The notes under the pieces: model-generated
Told to the model about the DNA's origin: nothing
The model's input: the letters and a program-made list of their open reading frames with translations, nothing else
Database searches by the model: none
Translations under genes and position numbers: made by a program
NCBI GenBank assembly: GCA_963921195.1
Contig: OY992537.1
Coordinates: 62,732,400 to 62,796,399 of the forward strand
Direction: 5' to 3'
Length of the DNA: 64,000 nucleotides
Source: Pegoplata infirma
Taxonomy: Eukaryota; Arthropoda; Insecta; Diptera; Anthomyiidae
Part shown: piece after piece, positions 1 to 10,902 of the stretch
How positions within the stretch are numbered: the first letter of the stretch is position 1
Layout: every line of letters begins with the position of its first letter

Positions 1-2352
1 ATCTTTGATTAGTCTCCGTCGCAGAACAAAGCCGTAGGTTTTGCTTGCAAGTTTCTAGAGGCATACCAACACATTCCAATTCTGTTGGAACCTGTAAGGT
101 AGTTCCTAGTCTTGCAAGCTCATCGGCTTTGCAATTCCCTGGAATGTCTCTGTGCCCTGGGACCCATATGAGTCGTATGTTAAACTGCTTGGCCATCTCA
201 TTTAAAGACGTGCGGCAGTTAAGGGCAGATCTTGTTTTCAGAAACATTGAATCCAGGGACTTGACCGCGGCTTGACTGTCAGTATAGATGTTGACTGCGG
301 TTGTAGACAAGACATTGCAGCTCAACCAGTCAGCCACTTCCTTTATTGCCAGCATCTCTGCCTGGTAAACACTGCAATGATCTGGCAATCTACGAGCCAG
401 GCTCAATCCAAGCTCTTCCGAATAGACCCCAAAGCCCACTTGTTCGTGCAGCCTCGATCCATCTGTGTAAAAATTTATGGTAGCTCCACTTCCCGGAGTA
501 TCCCCCATCCAAGACTCCCTGGATGGTATCATAGTGGTAAAGTGGCGCTCAAAGAGGCTCAAAGGGGGAGCACAATCCACATTTTGTGGTATTGTTATCT
601 TTTTCAAGATCGCGCTATGGCCACAATCGCTGCTCCTCCATTGCAGCGTGCTATTAAGTCGAATTGCCGACGCAGCCGCATACTGCCTACCCAATATGTC
701 CAAGGGTATCATGTGAAGGAGGATTTCTAATGCAGCCGTAGGTGTAGTACGAAGAGCACCAGTGATGCACATTGACGCCATTCTCTGTACCTTCGTGATA
801 AAGACACAGTTCGGTTTTGTTTCTAAAGCAGGCCACCAGACAATGATTCCATACAGCAAAATTGGACGCACCACTGCTGTATAGATCCAATGAACGACTT
901 GAGGGCTAAAACCCCATCGTTTTCCAATGGCCCTTTTACAGGAATACAAAGCAATCGTTGCTTTTCTCACCCGTTCCTCAATATTACGCCTGAAATTCAG
1001 CTTCCTATCTAGAAATACTCCAAGATACTTGGCTCCATCTGAGAAGGTGATTTCAGTACCGTCCAGAGAAATAGGATCGAAAGCAGGAATCTTATTTTTC
1101 CTTGTAAATAAAACAAGCTCTGTTTTACTAGGATTAACTCCTAGACCACAGTCTCTTGCCCATTTAGACAGATCTTTCAGAGAACCCTGAAGAATGTCCC
1201 GCAATGTTGGCAGATGCTTCCCCTTTACCGCTATCGCGACATCGTCAGCATATGCGACAACATGACAACCACGTGCTTCTAGAGATAGTAGCATTGAATT
1301 CAGTGCCAGGTTCCAAAGAAGCGGCGAAAGAACACCTCCTTGTGGTGTGCCCCTATTGACAAATCGAGATATGACGGACGCTCCCAATTCAGACGTTATA
1401 CGTCTACTGGCAAGTAGGCTTTCCACCATTAAAACGATTTCACGCTTTACTCCCAGACCAGACAATGCCAATATTATCGATTCTGGGATGACATTATTAA
1501 AAGCCCCCTCAATATCAAGAAAGGCCACCATAGTGTACTCCTTTACCGAAAGCGATCTCTCGATGGTACCAACGAGCTCATGAAGAGCTGTTTCCGTTGA
1601 TCGTCCCTTGCTGTATGCATGTTGCTTTGTCGAAAGCAACCTCGGGTCAATCACTCTACGCAAATATGAGTCTATCATTCGTTCCATTGTCTTTAACAAA
1701 AAAGAAGACAGACTAATTGGTCTGAAAACCTTCGGAGCTGTGTGGGAACTTTTTCCAGCCTTCGGGATAAATACGACTCTGGTATCCCTCCATTTTAAAG
1801 GAATATACGACCAGTTGATGCATGCTGTGTATAGATTATACAGCAACGGGGCTATATAGCCCGACACTTGATGCAACTCAGCCGGGATTATACCATCAGG
1901 TCCCGGGGATTTATAGGGCCTGAAGCTTTTTATCGCCCAGATTAATGTTATTATTTCCGAAGTAATTTCAGATGCTTGGGCGTCAAAACGTTCCAAAGCT
2001 TGAAACGGCGTCATGGAATTGCCCGGAAAATGCGTGTTTAAAAGGAGATCCAGCGACTCTCCACTGGAGGAAGACCACACCCCATTAGGATCTTTCAGGT
2101 ATCCCAGGGTGCAAGGAGAAGAAGCCAGAACCTTGCGCAGCCTGGATGCCTCAGAAACGTCTTCTATGTTTCCACAGAAGTTTTTCCAAGAATCACATTT
2201 TGCATTTCTGATCATCTTTTTATAACTCTTAAGTTGCAGCCTGTATGCAGACCAGTCCTCGTCCGCTCTTGAAAATTTAGCCTTATTAAAGAGCTTTCTG
2301 CAGGAATCTCTGCTCGTCTGCAACTCATTTGACCACCAAGGTGGCTTTTTTC
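1..2352 (-). CDS. Reverse transcriptase-RNase H part of the retrotransposon ORF (partial)
   Basis: The stretches I translated from about 2350 leftward all stay in one minus-strand frame, and no interrupted piece of that frame was seen, so roughly 780 codons appear open up to the edge. Reverse transcriptase motifs are visible: FRPISLSS (fingers), LDIEGAFNN (first catalytic Asp), TPQGGVLSPLLWN, and the YADD box at 1241-1252. RNase H follows with YTDGS (about 461), QAEML, IYTDSQAA and KADELARLG, supplying the D-E-D-D catalytic set. The frame upstream of 2352 differs by one because of an A6 run (T6 on the plus strand, 2346-2351), where one base fewer would join it to the endonuclease side. The copy looks young. 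Confidence 0.8.
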
Positions 2353-2529
2353 CCTCTAGGCTTTGCAGAAGGGCAAGACGCATCCAGGCACCTATTACAA
2401 ACATTTGTTATATGGTCAACCAGACAGTCAATTTCCGCCAAACTATGTGGTTCAGATAAGGGTACTTCATCCAAAAGCAAAGAAAAAGTCTCCCTATATT
2501 TCACCCAGTTTGTTCTCCTCAGATTTCTA

Positions 2530-2767
2530 AATAAGTTTTGATCAGTTGATCAATTATTTTTATTTATTCTTTCCATTTATTTACAACTCATTTTTAATAA
2601 ATTCACCCTAACCGAGAACTGGTAACAATGACCGTCGTCTCGTTGTAGCGAAAAACACCAAGGGTTCTGGCGGGAACCCACGACCCCCACGTTGAAAGGC
2701 TAGCACGCTACCAACTAGCCTACGGGGGCTACCAACTAGCATACGGGGGCTAGACAGTCTCTAGAAA
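2530..2767 (-). mobile_element. tRNA-derived SINE inserted in the retrotransposon
   Basis: Minus-strand reading starts with a tRNA-like head: an A-box-like TAGTTGGTAGCG and a B-box-like GGGTCGTGGGTTCCCGCC at the spacing of an internal RNA polymerase III promoter. An unrelated body and an A-rich tail (AATAAATAAAAATAATT) follow. The insert is flanked by a 14 bp target duplication TCCTCAGATTTCTA (2516-2529 and 2768-2781). Removing the insert plus one copy rejoins the retrotransposon frame. The head shows a 23 bp tandem duplication (GCCCCCGTAGGCTAGTTGGTA repeated with one change). Mobilisation would depend on LINE machinery supplied in trans. Confidence 0.8.
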
Positions 2768-2781
2768 TCCTCAGATTTCTA

Positions 2782-3229
2782 GAGACTGTCTCAACCGGGG
2801 CACGCTCCCTGAGTAAAAACTCAATGTAGCGATGATCTGAGAAAGAATGCTCTTCCAAAACTCTCCAGTCATCAATTCTATCAGACAATGTATCTGATAC
2901 AAGTGTTACGTCAAGAACCTCTTGCCGCGTACTTGTAACGAAAGTTGGTTCACTACCCTTGTTACAAATATACAGGTTAGTGCTTAACAAAAACTCCAAA
3001 AGTGATTCGCCTCTATCATTTGTGTCTGTACTTCCCCATATCGAATGATGTGCATTAGCATCACAACACACTACTAACTGGTGTCCCCTAGATTCAGACT
3101 CCCGAATTAGACCGACAACCTTCTCCGGGGGTATTGACCCCAGATTAGGAAAATACGCAGAGGCGAGCCAAATAGACTTCCCATGAAGCTCTAAGCTAGC
3201 CGCTGTAACATCCATATCACTAAAAGTTG
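2782..3229 (-). pseudogene. Endonuclease fragment of the same retrotransposon
   Basis: The C-terminal half of an exonuclease-endonuclease-phosphatase fold nuclease, the domain that nicks target DNA for LINE insertion. Visible motifs are SAYFP, VVCCDANAHHSIWG (catalytic Asp-Asn), LDVTLVS and the terminal SFSDHRYIEF (Ser-Asp-His). Roughly the first 90 residues, including the metal-binding Glu, are absent. Reading continues without a stop to the SINE junction at 2781, and across the insertion in the same frame into the linker before the reverse transcriptase. An open frame to 3284 starting MKKFINTM is flanking AT-rich DNA, not a true start. Confidence 0.8.
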
Positions 3230-3285
3230 ATAAAAAGAATATATTTAAGCCATTTTTTTTCATAGTATTTATAAACTTTTTCATA

Positions 3286-3859
3286 CACTCAGAAAATTAT
3301 GTAAGTTACTACATGTTAGTTATTTGTATATTTTACAGTAGTTAGTTGTTTTCAACTACAAAGTCAGTTGTTTTTGTATGAAAAATGTCAAACAACTATT
3401 TCTGTTAGTTATTTTAGGTCGTTTTTTTGAACAACTAACAAAAAAGTACTGTGATGTAGTAACAGTTATTTAAAGTAGTTAATTTTATTTTTTTATATCT
3501 GAAAAATTTTCAAAGTTTTTTTCCAAAAAATAAAAATTAATTTTATTTTTTTTTTTTATTTTTCACAACTTTTAAAAAAAAAAAAAAAAACTTGGAAAAA
3601 ATTTGGTCTTCAATTTTTTTTGTGAAAAATTTTTTGAAAAAAAATTATATATTGATTATTTTATTTTTACTACATTTTAGTTGGTTTGACTACAAATGTA
3701 AGTAGTATTTACTACATAAGTCAGTTGTTTTTTGGCAGTTAAAATAACTAACATTGTTAGTTGATTTAACTGAAAAAGTAGTTGACCCCAAAACAACTTA
3801 CAAAGTAGTTATTTTAACTGACATTTTCAGTTGATTTTACTAACATAATTTTTTGAGTG
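3286..3859. mobile_element. TA-flanked MITE, copy 1 (CACTCAGAAAATTATG ends)
   Basis: The left end CACTCAGAAAATTATGTAAG and right end CATAATTTTTTGAGTG are inverted repeats, and TA lies on both sides (3284-3285, 3860-3861), as in Tc1/mariner-type insertions. The interior is built from short inverted TTAGTTGTTTT-GACTACAAA-type motifs and A/T runs, with no coding capacity. A second copy lies 270 bp to the right in the same orientation. Confidence 0.8.
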
Positions 3860-4133
3860 TAAATAAATTTTTGAAGCTATGGCGAATCCTCCACTGCAAT
3901 AAAGAGCATGGGCACCAGTCCTGCCTTTAGTTATAAAATTAAAACCTAAAAACTCATTTATGTAGCAAAGCCAATGGAGTCCAGACCTGTTTTGATAAGT
4001 TACAAATGGAATGACAAAGTAAGTGTTCCTCCATACCAAGAGACCAATGGGGCTTACTAGTTTTTTCAATTAAAAATTTGTGTTTTGTAATAATTTTCTA
4101 TTTGTACAGGGTGCTTTTAAATAAATTCGTGAA
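3860..4133. other. Spacer between the two MITE copies, no gene seen
   Basis: A 270 bp stretch with no recognised domain. A minus-strand open frame of 80 codons (3827-4069) extends into the MITE and has no start context or family resemblance that I can see, so I do not call it a gene. Confidence 0.5.
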
Positions 4134-4683
4134 CACTCAGAAAATTATGTAAGTTACTACATGTTAGTTGTTTGTATATTTTACAGTAGTTAGTTGTTTT
4201 CAACTACAAAGTCAGTTGTTTTTGTATACAAAATATCAAACAACTATTTCTGTTAGTTATTTTAAGTCGTTTTTTTGAACAACTAACAAAAAAGTACTGT
4301 GATGTAGTAACAGTTATTTAAAGTAGTTAATTTTATTTTTTTATCTCTGAAAAATTTTCAAAGTTTTTTTTTTCAAAAAATAAAAATAAATTTTCGTTTT
4401 TTTTATTTTTCACAACTTTGAAAAAAAAAACTTGGTCTTCATTTTTTTTTTTTTTTTGAAAAAAAAAATTATATATTGATTGTTTTATTTTTACTACATT
4501 TTAGTTGTTTTGACTACAAATGTATGTAGTTTTTACTACATAAGTCAGTTGTTTTTTGTCAGTTAAAATAACTAACATTGTTAGTTGATTTAACTGAAAA
4601 AGTAGTTGACCCCAAAACAACTTACAAAGTAGTTATTTTAACTGACATTTTCAGTTGATTTTACTAACATAATTTTTTGAGTG
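4134..4683. mobile_element. TA-flanked MITE, copy 2
   Basis: Same family and orientation as the copy at 3286-3859, very similar throughout, differing mainly in A/T run lengths. The right side keeps GAGTG followed by TA (4684-4685). The left flank is AA, so the TA duplication is lost or mutated on that side. Confidence 0.8.
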
Positions 4684-4853
4684 TAGTATTTATGAAAAAT
4701 GTTAAAAATTCTTAAATTTCACATATTATGATTTATTCATAAATACTATGAAAAAGTTTATAAATATTATCAAAAAGTTAACAAATTGTATGAATTTGTT
4801 CATTAATACTATGAAAATCGTTCATGGAAAAAAAAATTTTTGTGTGTATACAT

Positions 4854-5346
4854 CTGAGACTTTTTCAGTAGGAGAAATTTGTCCTGTATCAAAAGTCTCA
4901 AACTCATCAAAATTTTTCGTACAGAAAAAGTTTCAGATTCAGATATTTTAAAAGTTTAAAGTTCCAAAATATTTTTCGTATTGAAGAAGTCTCAGTTCTG
5001 AGACGTTTTTCGTGTAAAAAAAACTCAAATACTGAGACATTTTTCAGATTCTGAGACATTTCTCGCAAAGAAATTGTAGCAGATTCTCACACGTTTTTCG
5101 TATAGAAAAAGTCTTAGATTCTGAGACATGTTTCGTATAGACAAAGTCTCAGATTTTGAGACATGTTTCGTATAGAAAAAGTCTAACGTGCTGAGAAATT
5201 TTTCGTATGGAAAAAGTTTTAGAGTTTGAGACATTTTTGGTATAGAAAAAGTTTCAGACTCTGAGTTATTTTTCGTATACAAAAAGTCTTAGATTCTGAG
5301 ACATTTTTCGTATCGGAAAAGTCTCAGATTCTGAGATAGAAAAGGT
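4854..5346. repeat. Diverged minisatellite with palindromic GTCTCAGATTCTGAGAC core
   Basis: About fifteen degenerate units of roughly 33 bp, each made of a GTCTCAG-ATTCTGAGAC palindrome plus a TTTTTCGTATAGAAAAA spacer. The same unit occurs in near-perfect form at 59436-59985 and as remnants at 38332-38460 and 63385-63510. No gene. Confidence 0.85.
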
Positions 5347-5424
5347 CTCATTAAAACCAAATTGTATCACACGAATATCATATTTAATTAGAAAAATGAC
5401 CTCGAGCTAGAATATCCCTACTTA

Positions 5425-5595
5425 AAATATTTTTTTTTAGTTTCTTTTTCTTAAAACAGGTAATACGTAACATAAACTCAAATTGTACCAAAGGATAATG
5501 TTTTTTTTTTTTTTTGTAATGCGACTTTTTACTTTCCAGCGGGGCCCCAAATTAATGCGTGCCAGAGGCCCCGTCATATATTAAAGCGGCCCTGG
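5425..5595. mobile_element. Fragment of a hAT-type element end
   Basis: Matches the right-hand 170 bp of the complete element at 9530-10514: a TTTCTTAAAACAG motif, a TTGTACCAA motif, then GGGGCCCCAAAT and GGCCCTG at the end. No left terminus was found. It is a truncated, older copy. Confidence 0.6.
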
Positions 5596-6409
5596 CTAAT
5601 ATTAAACCTGGCTTATCTTCATTTAATTCAAATAAAACAGCCAAAAAAAGTGAGTGAGCAGCATTTAAATACAGCTGTTTTTGAGTTTTTGTGTGTTGTG
5701 TGAATTTCGTTTGTTGGTAAATCTTTGTCTAAATAAGCCCAACTAATCATTTCTGGTTTAAAAACAGTGTGACGCATGCGTTGTGTTTAGTTTACATTTG
5801 AATTGTTGTTTTTTTGTGTTATTTGGAATTGCTTTCGAATGCGATATGATTCTTAGTATGATGTGATGATTTGTTGTTGTGTGACCGTCTTTTTGTTTGT
5901 ATTTTTTGCTTTATAATATTAAAAATAACCTGATTATAGGTTAATGCTTTTGTGTCACATTTGTATTTTTTTTTTTTTTTTTTAAATTTTTATTTTTCAT
6001 TTTTTTATTCATACATATGAGATTGCATGATTTAAAAATTCTTTTTATTGTTTTAGTTTCATTTTTCATTTACTCGTAATAAAAAAAAAAGAAAGAAATT
6101 TCTGCAACAGTCATTTGTTTTGACCTAAATTGTATAAATTTTTGAAAAATTACGGTTACTTTTATTCTTTTGTTTATTTTTTTTAATAAAAAATAAAAGA
6201 CATCCGATACAAAATACTTATATACAGATGTGGGCGAAATTTTAGTGGAGGTCAAAAACGAAATTTTTTACAAGTAATAATGACCAAAATCAAGATGTAG
6301 TGTGTGAAAAATTTTAGCTAAAAAAATCACAACAGAAAACAAATGAGAGCAGAAATTCGACTGTGCCAAAACTTTTATACGTACTAAAATGTATAAAATA
6401 TAAAAAAAA
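5596..6409. other. Non-repetitive AT-rich stretch, no gene seen
   Basis: About 800 bp with no transposon end I recognise. The part at 5640-5900 (AAATACAGCTGTTTTTGAG, many TTGTG/GTGTG runs) has the look of fly 5' noncoding or promoter-proximal sequence, but no exon or splice donor can be assigned. The rest is poly-T rich. Confidence 0.3.
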
Positions 6410-7251
6410 ACAAGTAAAAAACTTAAATTCGGCCTTGCCGAATGTATTGATACCCTCCACAATTTCAAAAAGATTATTGCAAAAAACTTTATTTAAATAA
6501 ATAAATTTTAAAATAAATTTCCGCGACAAAAAAAAAAAATTGAAAAAAAATCCATTATTTTTTTTTGTCAACAAATATGTTCGTACTTGTTTAAATACCA
6601 TTCGGTGTTTAATTATGTTCACATATGTCAACCAGCAGCCGAATTAAAGCATTTTGTATTTTTAGGTTATGTTGAATGTACCAACATTTTTGAGGTGTCC
6701 TTAAATTTTCACTCATAACTTTTGAACCGCTTAAGCGATATCGCTTAAATGCACCAGCAAACTGCTCGGGAGAACTTCCAATAAATATGTTAAATTTCAG
6801 TCATCTCAGTGTAATATTTTGGCCGTGTTCACCATTTCCACAGACAAACAGACGGACATCGCTAGAATGTCTTAAAATCGATCACTAATCAATTATACAT
6901 ATACCTTATGGGGTCCTAGACCGATATTTCGATGAGTTACAAACGATATGACAAATTGGAGGGCATAAAAATTGGTGAAGGAATAAAGAGAAAAGGAATG
7001 AAACCCACATGAAACTAAACGAAATAAAACTGGAAGCGAAATAGAAAATAACGGGGAACGAATAGGAATTCACTAGGGAACGATCTGAAACGATTTTTTT
7101 TTATTTAAAAATATGTTTGTTCTAAATTTTTATTTATTAAAATTTTGTTCACTCAATATTTTTATACCCTCCACTCTAGTGATAGATGGTACATATAAGT
7201 TTGTCATTCCGTTTGTAACACTTCGAAATATTTGCCTAGAACTCCACAAAG
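6410..7251. repeat. Dispersed fly repeat with AATTCGGC hairpin end, interrupted by a foldback
   Basis: Begins with AAATTCGGCCTTGCCGAATG, a short hairpin, and GATACCCTCCAC. It continues through CTTTTGAACCGCTTAAGCG, CAGACGGACATCGCTAGAA and ATATTTCGATGAGTTACAA. The same order in opposite orientation is seen at 15645-16265. The unit recurs in fragments throughout the window. Its right part resumes after the foldback (9193-9525) as CGATCGATTTTAAGATGACCTAGCGATG. No protein is encoded. It is a non-autonomous repeat of unknown class. Confidence 0.65.
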
Positions 7252-9192
7252 TATATATGGGGCATTCCATGTCAAATCGGACACTTTGAAAATTTTTTTT
7301 TAGATTTTCCCAATTTGTTTACAGTTTTTAGTACCCTTCGAAAACTCCTTCGTAGAATTTTTTCAGATTTTTTTGATGGCCCGTTCAAAAGATATGGAAT
7401 TTTTAAAAATTGGTAGTTTGTTCCTTTACTCAAACTTCTTTTACTCATAACTTCTTCAATAATGGTCCAAATTTCAATTTTTTTTCAAAATTTTTGTTTT
7501 TACGTACTTTTTAAAAAAAAATCCCAAAAAATTCTTAAAAGCGCTCTAGTATGCCATTTTTAAGTTTTAAAATTTAAATCTCATTTTTGAAAATAATTGT
7601 ACTCTTTGATTTTTTTTTAATTTTTTTGTGTAAAACTTCTATCGATTCTACAAATTATTTGCCCAGGAGGATCGTGGAATAACGATTATTATTTTTTTTT
7701 TTTAATTTTTTAAAAAACAAATTATTGTAATTTTTCAATTTTAAAATTATTTCTACTGCTCCAATGGTGCGTCATAGATGGGTCATTTATAAGACCGACC
7801 TCCATTAATTTTTACGTCTTAAAATTTCTTTGGAACAAACTAATACCCTATCTCCAATTTCTAAGGGGGATCCCACACAAAACGACATTTTTTAAAATTT
7901 GCTCCAACCGCTCTAACTGCCCTAATAGTGCCCTAAGAGCAGCAAAATGTATAACCAACCCCCAAATTATTTTTTAAGTCCAAACATTTTCTCTGAATAA
8001 AACTACCCTCTATCTCTAATTGTTAAGGCGGTCCCCATACAATTTTTTTTTTATTTTTTGTAAATTTGTTTTATTTAATCAGCTTCTACCGGTCCAATGG
8101 TGCGTCCGAGAGGGGTCATTAGTGAGACCGACCCCCATTTATTTTTACCCTCAAACATTTTTGTAAAACATACCACAGCCCTATCTCCACTCGCTAAGTA
8201 GGCTTTCATTCAAAATTACATTTTTATAAAATTTTCTCCGTTATTTGTATGGGAGCCTACTTAGGGAGTGGAGATAAGGCGTAGGTATGTTTTACATAAA
8301 TGTTGGAGGGAAAAAATAAATGGGGGCTGGTCTCAATAATGACTCCTCTCGGACGCACCATTGGACCGGTAGAAGCTGATTAAATAAAACAAATTTGCAA
8401 AAAATAAAAAAAAATGTATGGGGACCGCCTTAACAATTAGAGATAGAGGGTAGGTGTGTTCAGAGAAAATGATTGGACTAAAAAAATATTGTGGGTCGGT
8501 CATACATTTTGTTGCTCTAAGGGCACTATTATGGCAGTTAGAGCGGTTGGAGCAAATTTTAAAAAATGTCGTTTTGTTTGGTAGCCCCGTTAGAAATTGG
8601 AGATAGAGTATTAGTTTGTTCCAAAAAAATGTTAAGACGTAAAAATTAATGGGGGTCGGTCTTATAAATGACCCCTCTATGACGCACCATTGGAGCAGTA
8701 GAAATGATTTTAAGATTGAAAAATTACAATACAAAATTTAAAAAAAAAAATTTTTTTTTTAAATTTTAAAAAAAGGTAATAATCGTTATCCCACGATCTT
8801 CCTGGGCAAAAAATTTGTAGAATCGATAGAAGTTTTCCACAAAAAAATTTCAAAAAAATCGAAGGGTACAAACATTTTAAAAAATGAGATTTAAATTTAA
8901 AAACTTAAAAATCGCATACTAGAGAGCTTTTAAGAATTTTGTGGGATTTTTTTTTTAAAGTACGTAAAAAAAAAATTTAAAAAAAAATGTAATTTGGACC
9001 ATTATTGAAGTTTGAGTAAAGAAACAAACTACCAATTTTTAAAACTTCGATATCTTTTGAACGGGTTATCAAAAAAATCTGAAAATTTACCACGAAGGAG
9101 TTTTCGAAGGGTACTAAACACTGTAAACAAATTGGGAAAATCTAAAAAAAAAATTTCAAAGTGTCCGATTTGACATGGAATGTCCCATATAT
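7252..9192. mobile_element. 1.9 kb foldback element (long inverted repeat), copy 1
   Basis: The left end GGGGCATTCCATGTCAAATC reappears inverted at the right end, GATTTGACATGGAATGTCCC. The whole sequence between is a palindrome with arms of about 950 bp meeting near 8230. Internal landmarks mirror each other: TTCTATCGATTCTACAAAT, AATGGTGCGTCATAGA, CTACCGGTCCAATGGTGCG. ATATAT flanks both ends, consistent with a short target duplication in the dispersed repeat. Open frames here are shadows of the repeat. A second copy is at 18588. Confidence 0.85.
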
Positions 9193-9529
9193 AAATGATC
9201 CTCGATCGATTTTAAGATGACCTAGCGATGTCCGTCCGTTTGTCCGTCTATCTGTTGAAAACACACTAACTTTTGAAAGACTTTACAGAGGCTCCTGAAG
9301 ATTGGCATATATGTTGGGGATTTACCTAGTCAGGTTGGTATTGCAATCCAGCGAAAGCGGTCCAGTGGTTCAAAAGTTATGAGCAAAAAAATTAATATCG
9401 GCAAAGTTGGTAAGTCACAAAAAGATTTTACAACGTATTTTTGTCACTCAGAAATATTTTTACACTAAACTAGTGAGAGTATTAAATTCGGCTGTGCCGA
9501 ATCTTTTATACCCACCCAAATGTAAAAAA

Positions 9530-10514
9530 CAGTAGCGCTTTAACCCTTAGGGCACACTGGGCACGTGCCCAGGGCCCCGACCTCAAGGGGGCCCCAGAAT
9601 TAGAAAGTATAACATATTCGCTTACAAAAAATTTTTTTTTTTTTTTATGCAAATTTATGCAATAACACTTACAAGGGAAGTATCTCAACCCATATGAACC
9701 GATTTGCATGAAACGTAAAATATATGTAAAAGAGACAATTCTTAGGTTGGGGTGTCTCGGCTTATCGGCCATATCGGGGATTTAGGGGTTCAAAATATGG
9801 GTCAATAATGGCGAAAAAAATCGTTTTTTGGATTTTTCAGCCATTTATTTCTTAGAAACTATATGATGTTTACATATGAGAAGAAAGGTTTTTTTAATGC
9901 CTATCCAACGGTGGCATAACCTTGTACAAGTTTGGCTTCGTTAAATGTTTTTTTCATAAAAATTTGTAAATTTTGGGGGGTATTTATATGAAGTCATAGA
10001 CCTACGATGTCCATATGAATATTAAATCTTTATTAAATTTAAGTCGACACGGATTTTTGCTCTAGAGGATATTCCGGTTAGTTCGGGAGTTATCAAAATT
10101 TTCCCGGAGGTCCACATTGTTTCATAAGGGGACAAGGAAATTTTCAAACACTGATATGGCCGATAAGCCGAGACACCCCAATCTTAAAATCGTCTCTTTT
10201 ATATATATTTCAAGTTTCAGGCAAATCGGTTCATAAGGGTTGAGATACTTCCCTTGTTAGTCGGTTGAGTTAATAATAAGGCTGAGTATAATTTTTAATT
10301 TTATTTTTTTGTTTTTTTATTTATTTATTTTTTTTTTTGTGTAGGTTCCATTTCTTAAAACAGTTAATAACATGAATTGAATTTGTACCAATTAACTATA
10401 ATAAATATAAATTTTAAAGCTTTTTCTTGTCATTAGATTTAAATTTTTTTTTTCCAGTGGGGCCCCCAAATACTTGTGTGCCCAGGGCCCCCGGCATACC
10501 TTTACCCGGCCCTG
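9530..10514. mobile_element. Non-autonomous hAT element with perfect 8 bp target duplication
   Basis: Both ends begin CAG when read inward and carry GGGCCC-rich subterminal blocks (left GCCCAGGGCCCCGACC, right rc CAGGGCCGGGTAAAGG). The 8 bp sequence GTAAAAAA is duplicated at 9522-9529 and 10515-10522, as expected for hAT transposases. There is no transposase. The interior holds its own inverted repeat: ACAAGGGAAGTATCTCAACC near 9670 mirrors GGTTGAGATACTTCCCTTGT near 10240, and the CCGATAAGCCGAGACACCCC block is also mirrored. Confidence 0.8.
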
Positions 10515-10599
10515 GTAAAAAAAAAATAAAAACAAAAATTTGTCTGTGGCGTTTCCTTTTTTTTTGGGGGGGGGGGGGGGTTGATAGGGTCAGTGGGGG

Positions 10600-10902
10600 A
10601 CTTTGATAGCAAATGTTTCATTTACTTAACAAAAATACAAAAAAAACGTGTAAAAAAGTGTATTTTTTTAGAGGTTGGTTTAGTTCTTCAAGGGGGAACT
10701 TTTTCCCCCTGGTCCGATTTGGCCAAATTCCGAACTTAACCTGCCTAGGAACATAAGACATATTTGTGCCAAACTTGAGGGGTCTAGCTCTTTTATTTTG
10801 GACTGCATCGTGTTAACTACAGACGGACGGACAGACGGACGGTCGGACGGGCATTGCTAGAATGACTTAGAATCGATCACTGATCAATAATATATATAAA
10901 GC
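10600..10902. repeat. Dispersed repeat fragment (TTCTTCAAGGGGGAAC family)
   Basis: TAGTTCTTCAAGGGGGAACT followed by CCCCTGGTCCGATTT, then AGCTCTTTTATTTTGGACTGCATC and runs of GACGGACGG. The same order is seen at 24300-24480 (inverted), 30605-30790 and 59370-59420 (part). Ends were not found and there is no coding potential. Confidence 0.6.

Larger units (their letters stand above)
1..3250 (-). mobile_element. RNase H-bearing non-LTR retrotransposon (LOA/I-like), cut by the window edge
   Basis: Read on the minus strand this is the pol-type ORF of a LINE-like element that copies its RNA by target-primed reverse transcription. In order from the right come the C-terminal half of an endonuclease (2782-3229), a reverse transcriptase (about 2350-800) and an RNase H domain (about 470-120). 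The N-terminal half of the endonuclease and all of ORF1 are missing, so the copy is 5'-truncated where it meets a MITE at 3286. The 3' end lies off the window. A SINE sits in it at 2530-2767. RNase H places it outside the Jockey clade proper; LOA, I or R1-like is inference. Related decayed copies lie at 27.3, 40.6 and 51.0 kb. Confidence 0.9.

Noticed and set aside
45..730. Overlapping plus-strand open frames of 76, 152 and 79 codons
   Set aside because: They are antisense shadows of the retrotransposon RNase H frame on the minus strand, where real motifs are seen.
5640..5900. Promoter of a host gene
   Set aside because: The sequence has a fly 5'-region look but no identifiable initiator, donor site or coding start; reported only as unassigned.
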